Source: Deltaproteobacteria bacterium (GTDB lineage: Bacteria; Desulfobacterota; GWC2-55-46; UBA9637). Taken from it: a stretch of DNA of 37,822 nt. Location: NCBI GenBank assembly GCA_030690165.1, contig JAUYHF010000001.1:1-37822 (forward strand), given 5' to 3'. The notes under the pieces were generated by a model that was not told where the DNA came from, did no database searches, and saw only the letters and a program-made list of their open reading frames with translations. A program made the position numbers and the translations under genes. Of the stretch, positions 22,519 through 31,117 are shown in pieces (position 1 is the stretch's first letter; each line of letters opens with the position of its first letter).

Positions 22519-23554
22519 GTTTCCCATCTGCCATCATCAGCAGCGCATTCACAATGGCAACGGCCACAGTGCTGCCGCCTTTTTTGCCTTTGATGGAAAT
22601 ATACGGCAAATCAAGTTTCATCAATTCTTCCTTTGATTCTTCCGCCCCAACAAAGCCGACAGGGACGCCGATAACAACGGCCGGCCTTGCCTTCTCTTCT
22701 TTAATCATCTTTATAAGTTCCAGAAGCGCAGTAGGCGCATTGCCTATAACAACGATACTGCTGTCCATATAGCCTAATGCCTTTTGCATCGCAGCAGCGG
22801 TTTTTGTTATATTATCTTTTTGCGCCTGAGCTATCACATCCGCATCTGCCACAAAACATCTGATCTGTCCGCCAAATTTATTAAATCTTTCTCTGCTTAT
22901 CCCAACCTCTACCATCCTTACATCAGTAATTATATCGGCGCCTCTTGAGATTGCATCTATGCCCGCCTCAATTGCGTTATTGCCGAACCTGACCAAGTCC
23001 GCATATTCAAAGTCTGCTGTTGTATGAACCAGCCGTTTTACTATCGGAAGTTCCATTGCGTCAAACCTTGACTCATCAAGCTGCTCGCCTATTATCTTAA
23101 AGGATTCTGCTTCAATGGGATGCTGGTTTGGTGAGTGGTGAGCAGGGCAAGGCTTTAGCCGACCCATGATTTGTTCTATCCGCTCTATCGCAACATCTAC
23201 CAATTTTTCATGATAGCCCAGATGCGGCGCTAAAACAAACTCGAGATTAGGATATTTCTTTTCTGCTGTGCCTATCTCAAAGGGGAGGTCTTTTGTAACA
23301 TGGCTGCCCATATAAAGAAAATAGGGGTGGACGATTATCTTTTCGGCCCCCTGTTTTACCAAAAGATCAACTGCCTCAGAAAAATCAGGATGTTCAAACT
23401 GCAAAAAGGCAGGCTGAACAATGTCGTAGCTGCCCTTTTCCTTAACAGATTTTGCAACTTCATGCAGCGTATTATTTGCCTTTGACACAGGGCTGCCGTG
23501 GCCGAGTATGATAATGGCAGTAGACTGTAAAATGGGAATTTTGATTTGGTTCAG
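22505..23554 (-). CDS. CbiX-CbiC fusion: cobaltochelatase and precorrin-8X methylmutase
   Basis: 349 residues if started at CTG 23554. N-terminal CbiX domain (about 1-135) with LGHGSPVSKAN and HPYFLYMGSHV providing the two chelatase His residues; it inserts cobalt into sirohydrochlorin. C-terminal CbiC domain (about 150-345) with RLVHTTADFEY and IGVPVGFVGAEESKEEL, which moves the C11 methyl to C12. The catalytic HGS lies upstream of the first GTG (23488), and no ATG, GTG or TTG exists in frame before it. CTG lies 5 nt after AAGGAGG and is the best start; an out-of-frame ATG there hits TGA at once. A small heptamer repeat (GGTGAGT, GGTGAGC, 23126-23142) marks the interdomain linker. First gene after the riboswitch. 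Confidence 0.88.
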   Translation of the reverse strand: MNQIKIPILQSTAIIILGHGSPVSKANNTLHEVAKSVKEKGSYDIVQPAFLQFEHPDFSEAVDLLVKQGAEKIIVHPYFLYMGSHVTKDLPFEIGTAEKKYPNLEFVLAPHLGYHEKLVDVAIERIEQIMGRLKPCPAHHSPNQHPIEAESFKIIGEQLDESRFDAMELPIVKRLVHTTADFEYADLVRFGNNAIEAGIDAISRGADIITDVRMVEVGISRERFNKFGGQIRCFVADADVIAQAQKDNITKTAAAMQKALGYMDSSIVVIGNAPTALLELIKMIKEEKARPAVVIGVPVGFVGAEESKEELMKLDLPYISIKGKKGGSTVAVAIVNALLMMADGKHAHP

Positions 23555-23581
23555 AACATCCTCCTTGACCCTTGACCCTCT

Positions 23582-23623
23582 AAATAAAAATCCCCAGCCT
23601 CCGATAAATCAAAGACTGGGGAT
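23582..23623 (-). terminator. Intrinsic terminator between riboswitch and cbiX-cbiC
   Basis: Minus strand: ATCCCCAG, a 18-nt loop zone, CTGGGGAT followed by TTTTTATTT. Perfect 8-bp stem and U tract directly before the first gene: the expression platform of the B12 riboswitch. Confidence 0.85.
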
Positions 23624-23693
23624 CAATAAAGATTCTATTAACCCTCACCTTCTTTACCATCGAAGACTTTAGTGAGGCATTACAAATATATCC

Positions 23694-23853
23694 TGGCAGG
23701 TCTCCTGACTTACGGTTCTTCCTACTCTCTGACGCCTTCCCAGTAAAAACCAGTGGCTTATGTGCAGATTTCGTCGCCGTTTACAGTGGCGGGTCCGTGA
23801 GGGATTTTCACCCCCTTCCCTATTCTACCCCAATGAAACATCGGGGGCACCTG
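23694..23853 (-). ncRNA. Cobalamin riboswitch upstream of the cbi operon
   Basis: Minus strand: CAGGTGCC... opens, with GGTGAAAATCCCTC, CCGCCACTGTAAACGG, GCCACTG, GGGAAGGCG and AGTCAGGAGACCTGCC, all in aptamer order. CAGGT pairs with ACCTG as P1. Followed by a terminator at 23582-23623, so cobalamin likely stops transcription of cbiX-cbiC and cbiMQO. Confidence 0.95.
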
Positions 23854-23972
23854 AATATAACATTTAATTGTAATTTATCTTTATCTTAAATTACGCCCTG
23901 TGTCAAGGATAAATATAGTTTTTATGTTTTTACTGCTTGAGATTATTCTTATATTGTGGTATCAAAATCAGC

Positions 23973-25385
23973 ATGAAGATTGTAAAAATAATACTTTTTA
24001 CTATTATGCTCATTCTCCCTTGCTTACGGCTTGAGGCAAGCGTATATTTGCCTATATATAAGGCGAGTTTCTGGATTGGAAGACTTGGCAATCCTGATGA
24101 ATCTATACTTACACCAGTGCAGATTGAAAAAATGAATAATACTATCCTTGATGAGAATGATGAAATGGCAAATGTAACAGAATTGGGAGATACGGTTTCA
24201 AGACAGGATTTAATAGAATGGCTGTTTGAAGACCCTATCCCGCAGGACAAGGAGATGTTTGACAGAAAAGGACGGGTTATAAAAGGGAACTTCTATAAAG
24301 ACGTTATGGATAATATAAATACTACCGGGATAACGGAATCTAACGGATTGATATTTGGCGCAATTACAAAAAAGGCGGATATCAGGGCTTTCCCAACAGA
24401 TGAACCCGTCCTGAAAAGCCCTTCTGCCAAAGACTTCGACGCATTTCAATATTCTACAATATATCCTCCGCAGCCTGTTGCGCTCCTGCATAAAAGCAAG
24501 GATGGAAAGTGGGGATTTTTCCAGACACCGTTTGTGAGGGGCTGGATAAAGATGGATAAGATTGCATTTGCAAACAAGAGAACTGACATAATTCCCAACT
24601 CCCAACTCCCAACTCCGAACCGTCTTGTAATCACAGGAAGCAGGGTAATGGTGTTTAGAGATAAGAAAAATAATGGGAATGCTGAAATTATTCCTATGGG
24701 AACCACATTTGTCCTGCAAGGCGAAGATAAAAATTATTGGATTGTCAAATTCCCTGAAAAAGATAAAGAGGGGCAACTCCAATGGATAGGCGCCTATATC
24801 AAAAAGAAAGCAGATACACACATCGGATATCTGGCCTACACAAAACGAAATGTAATAAACCAGGCATTCAAGATATTAGGAGAAGGTTATGGATGGGGAG
24901 GAAGGAATGGCCTGAGGGATTGCTCCAGCTTTATAAAGGATGTATTCGCGACAATGGGCATAATCCTTCCGCGGCACTCCAGCCACCAGGCTGCCTCCGG
25001 ACAGGCGCTGCTAAGTCTTGATGAAGCAGCGCCCCCAGAAGATATAAAAAGGGCTCTCGATTCCGCAGTCCCCGGCATAACACTTTTGGGCCTAAGCGGC
25101 CATATAATGCTTTATCTCGGCAATATAAACGGAAGCTATTATAGCCTTCACCAGTTTTTCGGCTATCATGATAAAGACGGTTTTAGAACAGTAAATAAAG
25201 CCGTGGTAACAAATCTTGAACTCGGCAAAGGTTCAAAAATGGGCCCGATAAAAAACAGGATAAAGAGTGTAAATCTTCTGGTTTTGGCCGAAACAAACCC
25301 CGTTAGAAGTCTCTCTCCGAAGGAGACAAACCATCTTGATAAAGCAATAACATTATCACCAGGAACTTCTAACGGGGCAAATTGA
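23973..25385 (+). CDS. SH3-domain NlpC/P60 peptidoglycan hydrolase
   Basis: 470 residues. N-terminal signal segment (KIVKIILFTIMLILPCLRLEAS), SH3-like region (about 150-300), then NlpC/P60 domain with catalytic Cys in GLRDCSSFIKDVF and His in LSGHIMLYLG. Cleaves peptide stems of the wall, exported to the periplasm. A TTG at 23937 is an alternative start; the ATG was chosen because the signal peptide begins there. A heptamer repeat (CCAACTC units) encodes NSQLPTPN, and the last 27 residues come from an inserted 80-bp inverted-repeat element (25298-25377). Two bases separate it from the next gene. Confidence 0.88.
   Translation: MKIVKIILFTIMLILPCLRLEASVYLPIYKASFWIGRLGNPDESILTPVQIEKMNNTILDENDEMANVTELGDTVSRQDLIEWLFEDPIPQDKEMFDRKGRVIKGNFYKDVMDNINTTGITESNGLIFGAITKKADIRAFPTDEPVLKSPSAKDFDAFQYSTIYPPQPVALLHKSKDGKWGFFQTPFVRGWIKMDKIAFANKRTDIIPNSQLPTPNRLVITGSRVMVFRDKKNNGNAEIIPMGTTFVLQGEDKNYWIVKFPEKDKEGQLQWIGAYIKKKADTHIGYLAYTKRNVINQAFKILGEGYGWGGRNGLRDCSSFIKDVFATMGIILPRHSSHQAASGQALLSLDEAAPPEDIKRALDSAVPGITLLGLSGHIMLYLGNINGSYYSLHQFFGYHDKDGFRTVNKAVVTNLELGKGSKMGPIKNRIKSVNLLVLAETNPVRSLSPKETNHLDKAITLSPGTSNGAN
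24593..24617. repeat. Heptanucleotide tandem repeat in the NlpC/P60 gene
   Basis: CCCAACT units x3 ending CCGAAC; encodes NSQLPTPN in the SH3 region. Confidence 0.65.
25298..25377. repeat. 80-bp element with perfect 13-bp inverted ends at a gene 3' end
   Basis: CCCCGTTAGAAGT (25298-25310) and ACTTCTAACGGGG (25365-25377) are perfect inverted repeats; inside is TCTCC-GAA-GGAGA. It forms the last coding part of the NlpC/P60 gene, ending eight bases before its stop. MITE-like. Confidence 0.7.
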
Positions 25386-25387
25386 AT

Positions 25388-26569
25388 ATGAGGCAGAAGG
25401 CTTTACAGTTTACAGTTTGTTGCTTACTGATCAGTGTCTCGTTTGCCGCTGAACCATCTAAAACCAAAAGCGAGGTTGTGAAGAAGGAAAAGCAACTGGA
25501 ATCCCTGAAAAGAAAGATTGTAGAAAAAAAGAAGGGTTTAGAGTATAATGTCAAAAAAGAACATACTATCCTTGAGGGATTAGAAAGGCTCGACAAGGCC
25601 TTGTCTAAAAAAGAGGAAGACATGGCAAATATAGAAAACAGCCTTATGCGGTTAAAAGAGAAAACTCAAGATGTGGATGTCCATATCATTGAATTGGCGC
25701 GGGATAAAGAAAGACTCTCCGGGCTTATGATGCAAAGGCTGGCCGCTATGTATAAGATGAAAAAGGGGGGTATAGTAGAGTCTCTTTTTTCATCCAATCC
25801 TGTTAATGATATTGGCAGAAGATATAAATATATAAGTAAAATAGTAGAATATGACACTGACCTGTTAAAGGAGTACAAAGAGAATCAATTGCTTCTACAA
25901 ACAGAAAAGGAGAGGCTTAATGAATTTGAGAAAGAGATGCTTTCGTTAAAAGACGAGATTAAACATAAAAAGAGCGGGGTGGAAGAGGAAAAAGATAAAA
26001 AGAGGACCCTTTTAAAAGACATAAGAAAGAAAAAGGATCTGCAGTTTGCAGCGATACGGGAAATGGAAGATGCATCCAAAGAGCTTCAATCATTTTTAGA
26101 GAGATTCAAGAATGATATAACCGGAGATGCCGCAAACAGTCATGGGGTCGGCTTTGCTGCTATGCAAGGGCGTCTGCCAATGCCTGTAAACGGGAAGATT
26201 GTTTCAATGTACGGAAAGGTAGAGCATCCTAAATTTCATACAATTACCTTTAATAACGGCATTGAGATAGAGGCCCGCTTGGGGACAGAGGTCAGGTCTG
26301 TATATAAAGGCAGAGTGGCATATTCAGGGTGGTTCAGAGGTTATGGAAAGGTTGTGATTATAGACCACGGCAACGGCTATTATACCCTGTTTGCCCGCCT
26401 TTCAAAGATTGTCAGGGATGTTGATTCCATCGTGGAGAAAGGCGATGTTATTGCGCTTGTGGGTGATACCGGACTAGTAAAGGAGCCGCATCTGTATTTT
26501 GAGGTAAGACAAAAGGGAATGCCGCTGGATCCGCTTAACTGGCTGGCATATAATACAAAACAAAAATAA
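25388..26569 (+). CDS. EnvC-like murein hydrolase activator (degenerate M23)
   Basis: 393 residues. Signal peptide MRQKALQFTVCCLLISVSFA, long coiled coil (about 25-235, Lys/Glu-rich), then a LytM/M23 domain (about 255-385). The zinc ligands are degraded: HxGxD is NNGIEIE, the HxH region is HLYFEV, and YTLFARL lacks the usual His. EnvC in E. coli is likewise inactive and activates amidases at the septum. Two TTTACAG units at 25402-25420 encode part of the signal peptide. Confidence 0.88.
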   Translation: MRQKALQFTVCCLLISVSFAAEPSKTKSEVVKKEKQLESLKRKIVEKKKGLEYNVKKEHTILEGLERLDKALSKKEEDMANIENSLMRLKEKTQDVDVHIIELARDKERLSGLMMQRLAAMYKMKKGGIVESLFSSNPVNDIGRRYKYISKIVEYDTDLLKEYKENQLLLQTEKERLNEFEKEMLSLKDEIKHKKSGVEEEKDKKRTLLKDIRKKKDLQFAAIREMEDASKELQSFLERFKNDITGDAANSHGVGFAAMQGRLPMPVNGKIVSMYGKVEHPKFHTITFNNGIEIEARLGTEVRSVYKGRVAYSGWFRGYGKVVIIDHGNGYYTLFARLSKIVRDVDSIVEKGDVIALVGDTGLVKEPHLYFEVRQKGMPLDPLNWLAYNTKQK

Positions 26570-26637
26570 GCTCATAGCTCATAGCTCATGGCTCATAGCT
26601 TTTACTATGAGCTATCAACTATCAGCCATCAGCTAAA
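26570..26637. repeat. Opposed heptanucleotide repeats between envC-like gene and ctpA
   Basis: CTCATAG-type units x4 are followed by CTATCAA, CTATCAG, CCATCAG in the opposite sense, able to form a hairpin. Fills the whole intergenic space up to the ctpA ribosome site. Confidence 0.75.
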
Positions 26638-26655
26638 CTGGAGGGAATACATATC

Positions 26656-27969
26656 ATGTTCAAAAAGATGAGGGGGAAGAGGCTTATTGCTCTGGCTGGA
26701 ATGGCAGTGGTAATAAGTATTTTTTTATGGGGAATAAATCACAGGGTCTCCGCTGTATCTACAAAGGCATATGAGAATATAAGAATATTTACAGATGCTA
26801 TCTCTATTGTGCAGGAAAATTACGCTGAGGAGGTAGACCCAAAGAATCTTATCTACGGCGCAGTAAAGGGGATGCTCCAGGGGCTTGACCCCCATTCATC
26901 CTTTATGGCCCCGGAGGAATATAAAGAAATGCAGGTTGAAACAAAGGGTAGCTTTGGGGGGATCGGCATAGAGATAGGCATTAGGGACGGCATATTGACA
27001 GTTATTGCCCCAATCGAAGATACCCCGGCCTTCATAGCAGGAATAAAGGCAGGAGACAGAATAGTAAAGATAGAGGACAAATATACCAAAGATATGAGTA
27101 TAAATGACGCTGTAAAGTTGATGCGGGGGCCAAAGGGGGCAAAGGTTGCCATCTGGATATTGAGAGAGGGATTGAAGGACCCGCAGGAATTTTCAATTAT
27201 AAGAGATATTATTACAATAAAGAGCGTAAAGTATAAATCTCTTGAGGAAGGGTTTGGTTATATCCGCATTTCGCAATTCCAGGAAAAGACTGCAAATGAC
27301 ATGGAAGATGCCTTGAATAAGCTTGGTTCTAAGGAGGGAAAACTTAAAGGGCTTATCGTTGATATGAGGAATAATCCGGGCGGACTTTTGCAGCAGGCTG
27401 TAGAGGTTTCGAATAAGTTTTTAGACAAGGGATTGATTGTATATACAAAAGGGAGGGTCCCCGGTCAGGATATGAGATTTGAGGCAAGGCCTGGAGGCGC
27501 TCACCCTCCGTATCCGATAATCGCCCTGGTTAATGGCGGGAGCGCAAGCGCTTCGGAGATTGTTGCAGGGGCGCTGCAGGATCACAAAAGGGCCGTAATA
27601 CTTGGGACACAGACATTTGGCAAAGGGTCGGTGCAGACCATTATACCATTAAACGACGGTTCGGCTATAAGGCTTACCACCTCTAAATACTATACCCCCT
27701 CAGGCAGGTCTATTCAGGCCAAAGGCATTGAGCCTGATATAGTGGTGGGAGATGTTGTGACAAAAAACCATATAAAAGAAAAAGATCTGGAAAGACATCT
27801 TCAGGCAGAAGGCGGCGAACCTGTAAAGCCTGAAAAGGAGAAGAAGATAAAGATGGAAGAAAAAGCTGAAAAAGAAAAGGTAGAGGCAGAGGATGTCCAG
27901 CTTAAGAGGGCATTGGATTATCTGAAGAGCTGGTATATATTCCAGGGAATAGTTCAAAAGCCGTCATAA
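26656..27969 (+). CDS. ctpA: Carboxy-terminal processing protease (S41)
   Basis: 437 residues. Signal anchor (LIALAGMAVVISIFLWGI), PDZ domain (about 98-180, GIEIGIRDGILTVIAPIEDT), S41 protease with Ser in GGSASASEIVAGAL and Lys in GTQTFGKGSVQT. A Lys/Glu-rich segment precedes the last 25 residues. GGAGGG precedes the ATG. Processes periplasmic substrates; commonly located beside envC-like genes. Confidence 0.93.
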   Translation: MFKKMRGKRLIALAGMAVVISIFLWGINHRVSAVSTKAYENIRIFTDAISIVQENYAEEVDPKNLIYGAVKGMLQGLDPHSSFMAPEEYKEMQVETKGSFGGIGIEIGIRDGILTVIAPIEDTPAFIAGIKAGDRIVKIEDKYTKDMSINDAVKLMRGPKGAKVAIWILREGLKDPQEFSIIRDIITIKSVKYKSLEEGFGYIRISQFQEKTANDMEDALNKLGSKEGKLKGLIVDMRNNPGGLLQQAVEVSNKFLDKGLIVYTKGRVPGQDMRFEARPGGAHPPYPIIALVNGGSASASEIVAGALQDHKRAVILGTQTFGKGSVQTIIPLNDGSAIRLTTSKYYTPSGRSIQAKGIEPDIVVGDVVTKNHIKEKDLERHLQAEGGEPVKPEKEKKIKMEEKAEKEKVEAEDVQLKRALDYLKSWYIFQGIVQKPS

Positions 27970-27980
27970 AAGACCTGAAA

Positions 27981-28841
27981 ATGGCAAAGACAAGAAAAAG
28001 TAAAAGGGGGCCTTTGTTTTTAAAGGCCCTCTTTATTTTTGGCATTGCGCTGATTCTTTTCATTATCGCCCTTATGGGGTTTATTATATATTCTGATTAT
28101 AACCCTCTCCCCCCTCAGGTAGCAAAGATAGACAAACCTCCGGCGCCGCCTGTCACGGTTCATATTCCAAAGGCTAAGGTTGCAATAGTTATAGATGATA
28201 TGGGCCAGGATATAAGGCAGCTGCGGGATATATTGGAAATAGATGCGCCAATATCAATCGCTGTTTTGCCTTTTTTGCCATATTCAAAAGATATTGCAAC
28301 AGAGGCAGGCTCAAAAGGCAGGGAGGTCCTCCTGCATCTTCCCATGGAGCCAAAGGATTCTAATAATAATGACCCAGGGAAAGGGGCGGTGTTTACAGAT
28401 ATGACCGAGGCTCAGGTTGCCGAGCAGGTTAGGAGGGATATAGAGGCAGTTCCATATATTACAGGCGTAAACAACCACATGGGGTCAAGGTTTACAGAGG
28501 ATGAGAGATTGATGCGCATAGTGCTGAATATAGCAAAGACAAAAAACCTCTTTTTCCTGGACAGCAAGACCACCAGCAAATCTACCGGTTACAGATTGGC
28601 AAAGGGAATGGAGGTCAAAGCGGCAAGCAGGCAGGTGTTTCTGGATAATGAAGAGGACATAAATTATATAAAAGACCAGATACTTGAACTTGTAGAGATT
28701 GCAAAAAAAAGGGGCAGCGCAATTGCCATAGGCCATCCGCATCCATCTACAATTGCAGCCCTGAAAGAGATGATCCCCCTGCTTAATAAAGATGTGGATA
28801 TTGTAACTGTTTCTTCGCTAATTGACAGTATAAAGGAATAA
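27981..28841 (+). CDS. Divergent polysaccharide deacetylase (YibQ family)
   Basis: 286 residues. N-terminal membrane helix (FLKALFIFGIALILFIIALM), then the family domain: VAIVIDDMGQD, LPFLPYSKDIA, REVLLHLPMEP, NNHMGSRFTED, AIGHPHPSTI. Family members keep part of the deacetylase metal site; the role in cell-wall remodelling is not settled. Follows ctpA by 11 bp, a common pairing. Confidence 0.9.
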   Translation: MAKTRKSKRGPLFLKALFIFGIALILFIIALMGFIIYSDYNPLPPQVAKIDKPPAPPVTVHIPKAKVAIVIDDMGQDIRQLRDILEIDAPISIAVLPFLPYSKDIATEAGSKGREVLLHLPMEPKDSNNNDPGKGAVFTDMTEAQVAEQVRRDIEAVPYITGVNNHMGSRFTEDERLMRIVLNIAKTKNLFFLDSKTTSKSTGYRLAKGMEVKAASRQVFLDNEEDINYIKDQILELVEIAKKRGSAIAIGHPHPSTIAALKEMIPLLNKDVDIVTVSSLIDSIKE

Positions 28842-28852
28842 TGGTAAAAAAA

Positions 28853-28922
28853 TACAGGCAATAGGCAAGAGGCTATGGAAACGGGGCAAAACCTATCTTT
28901 CCTATCGCCTATAGCCTGTCTT
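28853..28922. repeat. Opposed heptanucleotide repeats before the PfkB gene
   Basis: CAGGCAATAGGCAAGAGGCTATGG is represented in 7-bp steps (AGGCAAT, AGGCAAG, AGGCTAT) and opposed by CCTATCG, CCTATAG, CCTGTC. Potential long hairpin in the intergenic leader. Confidence 0.65.
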
Positions 28923-28935
28923 AAGGGGGGGGTTG

Positions 28936-29844
28936 ATGAGCATTCTTGTTGTTGGTTCTGTTGCATTTGATTCAGTTGAAACGCCGTTTGGGAAGGCAGA
29001 CAATGTGCTTGGAGGGTCGGCAACCTATTTTTCAACATCTGCCAGTTATTTTTCTGAAGTTAAATTAGTGGCTGTAGTTGGTGAGGATTTTCCGGATGAG
29101 CATATTGATTTCCTGAAAAATAAAGGGGTGGATGTAAATGGCTTGAAAAGGGTGCAGGGAAAGACATTCCGCTGGCAAGGGAGTTATGACTATGATTTAA
29201 ACGAAGCCCATACCCTTGCAACCCATCTGAATGTGTTTGAAAAATTCAAACCTGAGATACCATTGGCCTACCAAAATACACCGTATGTATTTCTTGCAAA
29301 CATTGACCCTGTTATTCAATTAGATGTCCTTCTTCAGGTTGAAAAACCCAAATTTGTTGCATGCGATACAATGAATTTCTGGATAGAGGGCAAACCTCAG
29401 GACTTAAAAAGGCTTTTATCAAAGGTTGACCTCTTTGTTTTAAACGAAGGCGAGGCAAGGGAATTCGCCGGAGAGCCTAATCTGGTAAGGGCTGCAAAAC
29501 AGATACTGTCGTACGGCCCGAAAACACTTATAATAAAAAGGGGGGAATACGGGGCGCTGATGTTTAATGGCAATTCCGTATTTTCCGCGCCGGCCTACCC
29601 GCTGGAATCAATATTTGACCCGACAGGCGCAGGAGACAGTTTTGCCGGGGGCCTGATGGGGTATCTTGCAAATACAGACGATACAAGCGAGGCCAATATA
29701 AGGCAGGCCATTATCTTCGGCAGCGTTATGGCGTCATTTAATGTGGAGGATTTCAGCCTGAACAGGATGAAAACATTGACTCTAAAGGAGATACATGACA
29801 GATACAGAGAATTTAAGCAATTGACCCATTTTGAGGATATATGA
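28936..29844 (+). CDS. PfkB-family carbohydrate/nucleoside kinase
   Basis: 302 residues. GGSATYFSTSASYF near the N-terminus and the signature DPTGAGDSFAGGLMGYL with the catalytic Asp at the C-terminus. Substrate not determinable from sequence; ribokinase and adenosine kinase relatives are possible. Start at ATG 28936 after GGGGGGG; a TTG one codon earlier is less likely. Overlaps the next gene by four bases. Confidence 0.9.
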   Translation: MSILVVGSVAFDSVETPFGKADNVLGGSATYFSTSASYFSEVKLVAVVGEDFPDEHIDFLKNKGVDVNGLKRVQGKTFRWQGSYDYDLNEAHTLATHLNVFEKFKPEIPLAYQNTPYVFLANIDPVIQLDVLLQVEKPKFVACDTMNFWIEGKPQDLKRLLSKVDLFVLNEGEAREFAGEPNLVRAAKQILSYGPKTLIIKRGEYGALMFNGNSVFSAPAYPLESIFDPTGAGDSFAGGLMGYLANTDDTSEANIRQAIIFGSVMASFNVEDFSLNRMKTLTLKEIHDRYREFKQLTHFEDI

Positions 29845-30440
29845 TAATGACAAAAACAACCTCTAAAAACCACAGGGGGATGGCGATAGCCATCTCTTTT
29901 TTTTTATTATATGGCTGCGCGCCCTACACCGGTATCATCAAAGAAAATACTCGTCAACGTTCGGCTGAGTTCACGCCAAAGCCGGATTTTTATATAAATA
30001 ATGTCCCATTCTTTCCGCAGAAAAGATATTATTGCGGCCCGGCCTCGCTTGCAAGCGTAATGAATTTTTATGGGGTCTCTGTATCAGAAGAAGAAATAGC
30101 AAAAGAGGTTTATAATCCGAAGCTCTCCGGCGCCCTCTCAATGGATATCCTGATATATGCAAAGGCAAAGGGATTTGATGCCTTCTATTACAAGAGAAGT
30201 CTGGAAGATATAAAAAAAGATATATCCATGGGAAGACCTGTAATACTGTTTTTAGACCTGGGCTACTTTTTCTACCCTATAAGGCATTATATAGTGGCCA
30301 CAGGATATAATGATGAAATGGGTTATTTAATAGCCCATTCAGGCATGGAAAAGGATAAAATATTTTCTTACAAGGAAATACAATCAGCATGGGAAAAAAC
30401 AGGGTTTGGAACAATTTTGGTTTTACCAAAGGGAAAGTGA
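29841..30440 (+). CDS. C39-like cysteine peptidase lipoprotein
   Basis: 199 residues. Lipoprotein signal with lipobox LLYGC near residue 26. Papain-like C39 fold: Cys in RRYYCGPASLASVMNFYG-type segment (KRYYCGPASLAS) and His in PIRHYIVATGY. Paired with a TPR lipoprotein whose ATG overlaps its stop, a conserved arrangement (PA2778-type). Substrate unknown. Confidence 0.87.
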   Translation: MIMTKTTSKNHRGMAIAISFFLLYGCAPYTGIIKENTRQRSAEFTPKPDFYINNVPFFPQKRYYCGPASLASVMNFYGVSVSEEEIAKEVYNPKLSGALSMDILIYAKAKGFDAFYYKRSLEDIKKDISMGRPVILFLDLGYFFYPIRHYIVATGYNDEMGYLIAHSGMEKDKIFSYKEIQSAWEKTGFGTILVLPKGK

Positions 30441-31117
30441 TGCATAAAATGAGGAGAGGTTATGGGCGATGGGCTATAGGCTACGGTTTTACTATTGCCC
30501 ATTGCCTATTGCCTATTGCCTGTTTTATTCTTTGGGGTTGCGCAGGCCATCAGATAATCATCACCAAAGACCCTTTAAAGGCTGAGGAGCATATAAAACT
30601 TGCTCAGGTTTATGAAACAAAAGGGGAGATAGAACTCGCGGTCGAAGAATATAAAAAGATATTAGAAGAGGACAAGACAAACCCTATGGCATATTTTGGA
30701 TTAGGTAATATATCTTATAAAAAGGGCAAATACACAGATGCAGAAAATTATTACAAAAAGGCAATAGCAACCGCCGATGCGGACGACCCAAGAAATGCCA
30801 TGTTCTATAACAATCTTAGCTGGATATATATTGATACTAACAAAGAACTAAAACAGGCGGAAACCCTGACTCAAAAGGCCATGCTTTTAGATGATGAAGG
30901 GGGCCGCATATATCTTGATACGCTCGGCGTTATATATACAAAATTAAAAGAGTATGCAAAGGCCGAGGAGGCGCTGCTCTCTGCCTTAAAAAATGCGCCT
31001 GATGATAAAACCGCCTTAAGGCATATTAACATGCACCTCTTTGAACTTTACCGGACACAAGGCGCTAATGATAAAATGCGCGAAATAGCTGAACGGCTTA
31101 AAGGGCTTGATAAATGA
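30440..31117 (+). CDS. TPR-repeat lipoprotein
   Basis: 225 residues. Lipobox ILWGC near residue 35. Tandem tetratricopeptide repeats from about residue 50 (LAQVYETKGEIELAVEEYKK; YFGLGNISYKKGKYTDAENY; FYNNLSWIYIDTNKELKQAE; LDTLGVIYTKLKEYAKAEEA). The signal peptide is itself written in heptamer repeats (30460-30522: TGGGCGA... TTGCCCA, TTGCCTA, TTGCCTA, TTGCCTG). Likely partners with the preceding peptidase. Confidence 0.87.
   Translation: MHKMRRGYGRWAIGYGFTIAHCLLPIACFILWGCAGHQIIITKDPLKAEEHIKLAQVYETKGEIELAVEEYKKILEEDKTNPMAYFGLGNISYKKGKYTDAENYYKKAIATADADDPRNAMFYNNLSWIYIDTNKELKQAETLTQKAMLLDDEGGRIYLDTLGVIYTKLKEYAKAEEALLSALKNAPDDKTALRHINMHLFELYRTQGANDKMREIAERLKGLDK
30460..30522. repeat. Heptanucleotide repeats forming a signal-peptide coding region
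   Basis: TGGGCGA, TGGGCTA, TAGGCTA units followed by TTGCCCA, TTGCCTA, TTGCCTA, TTGCCTG; translated YGRWAIGYGFTIAHCLLPIA. Confidence 0.75.

Noticed and set aside
24210-24821. A 203-codon minus-strand frame opposite the NlpC/P60 gene
   Set aside because: The plus strand carries the recognisable signal peptide, SH3 and NlpC/P60 motifs; the antisense frame has no family features.
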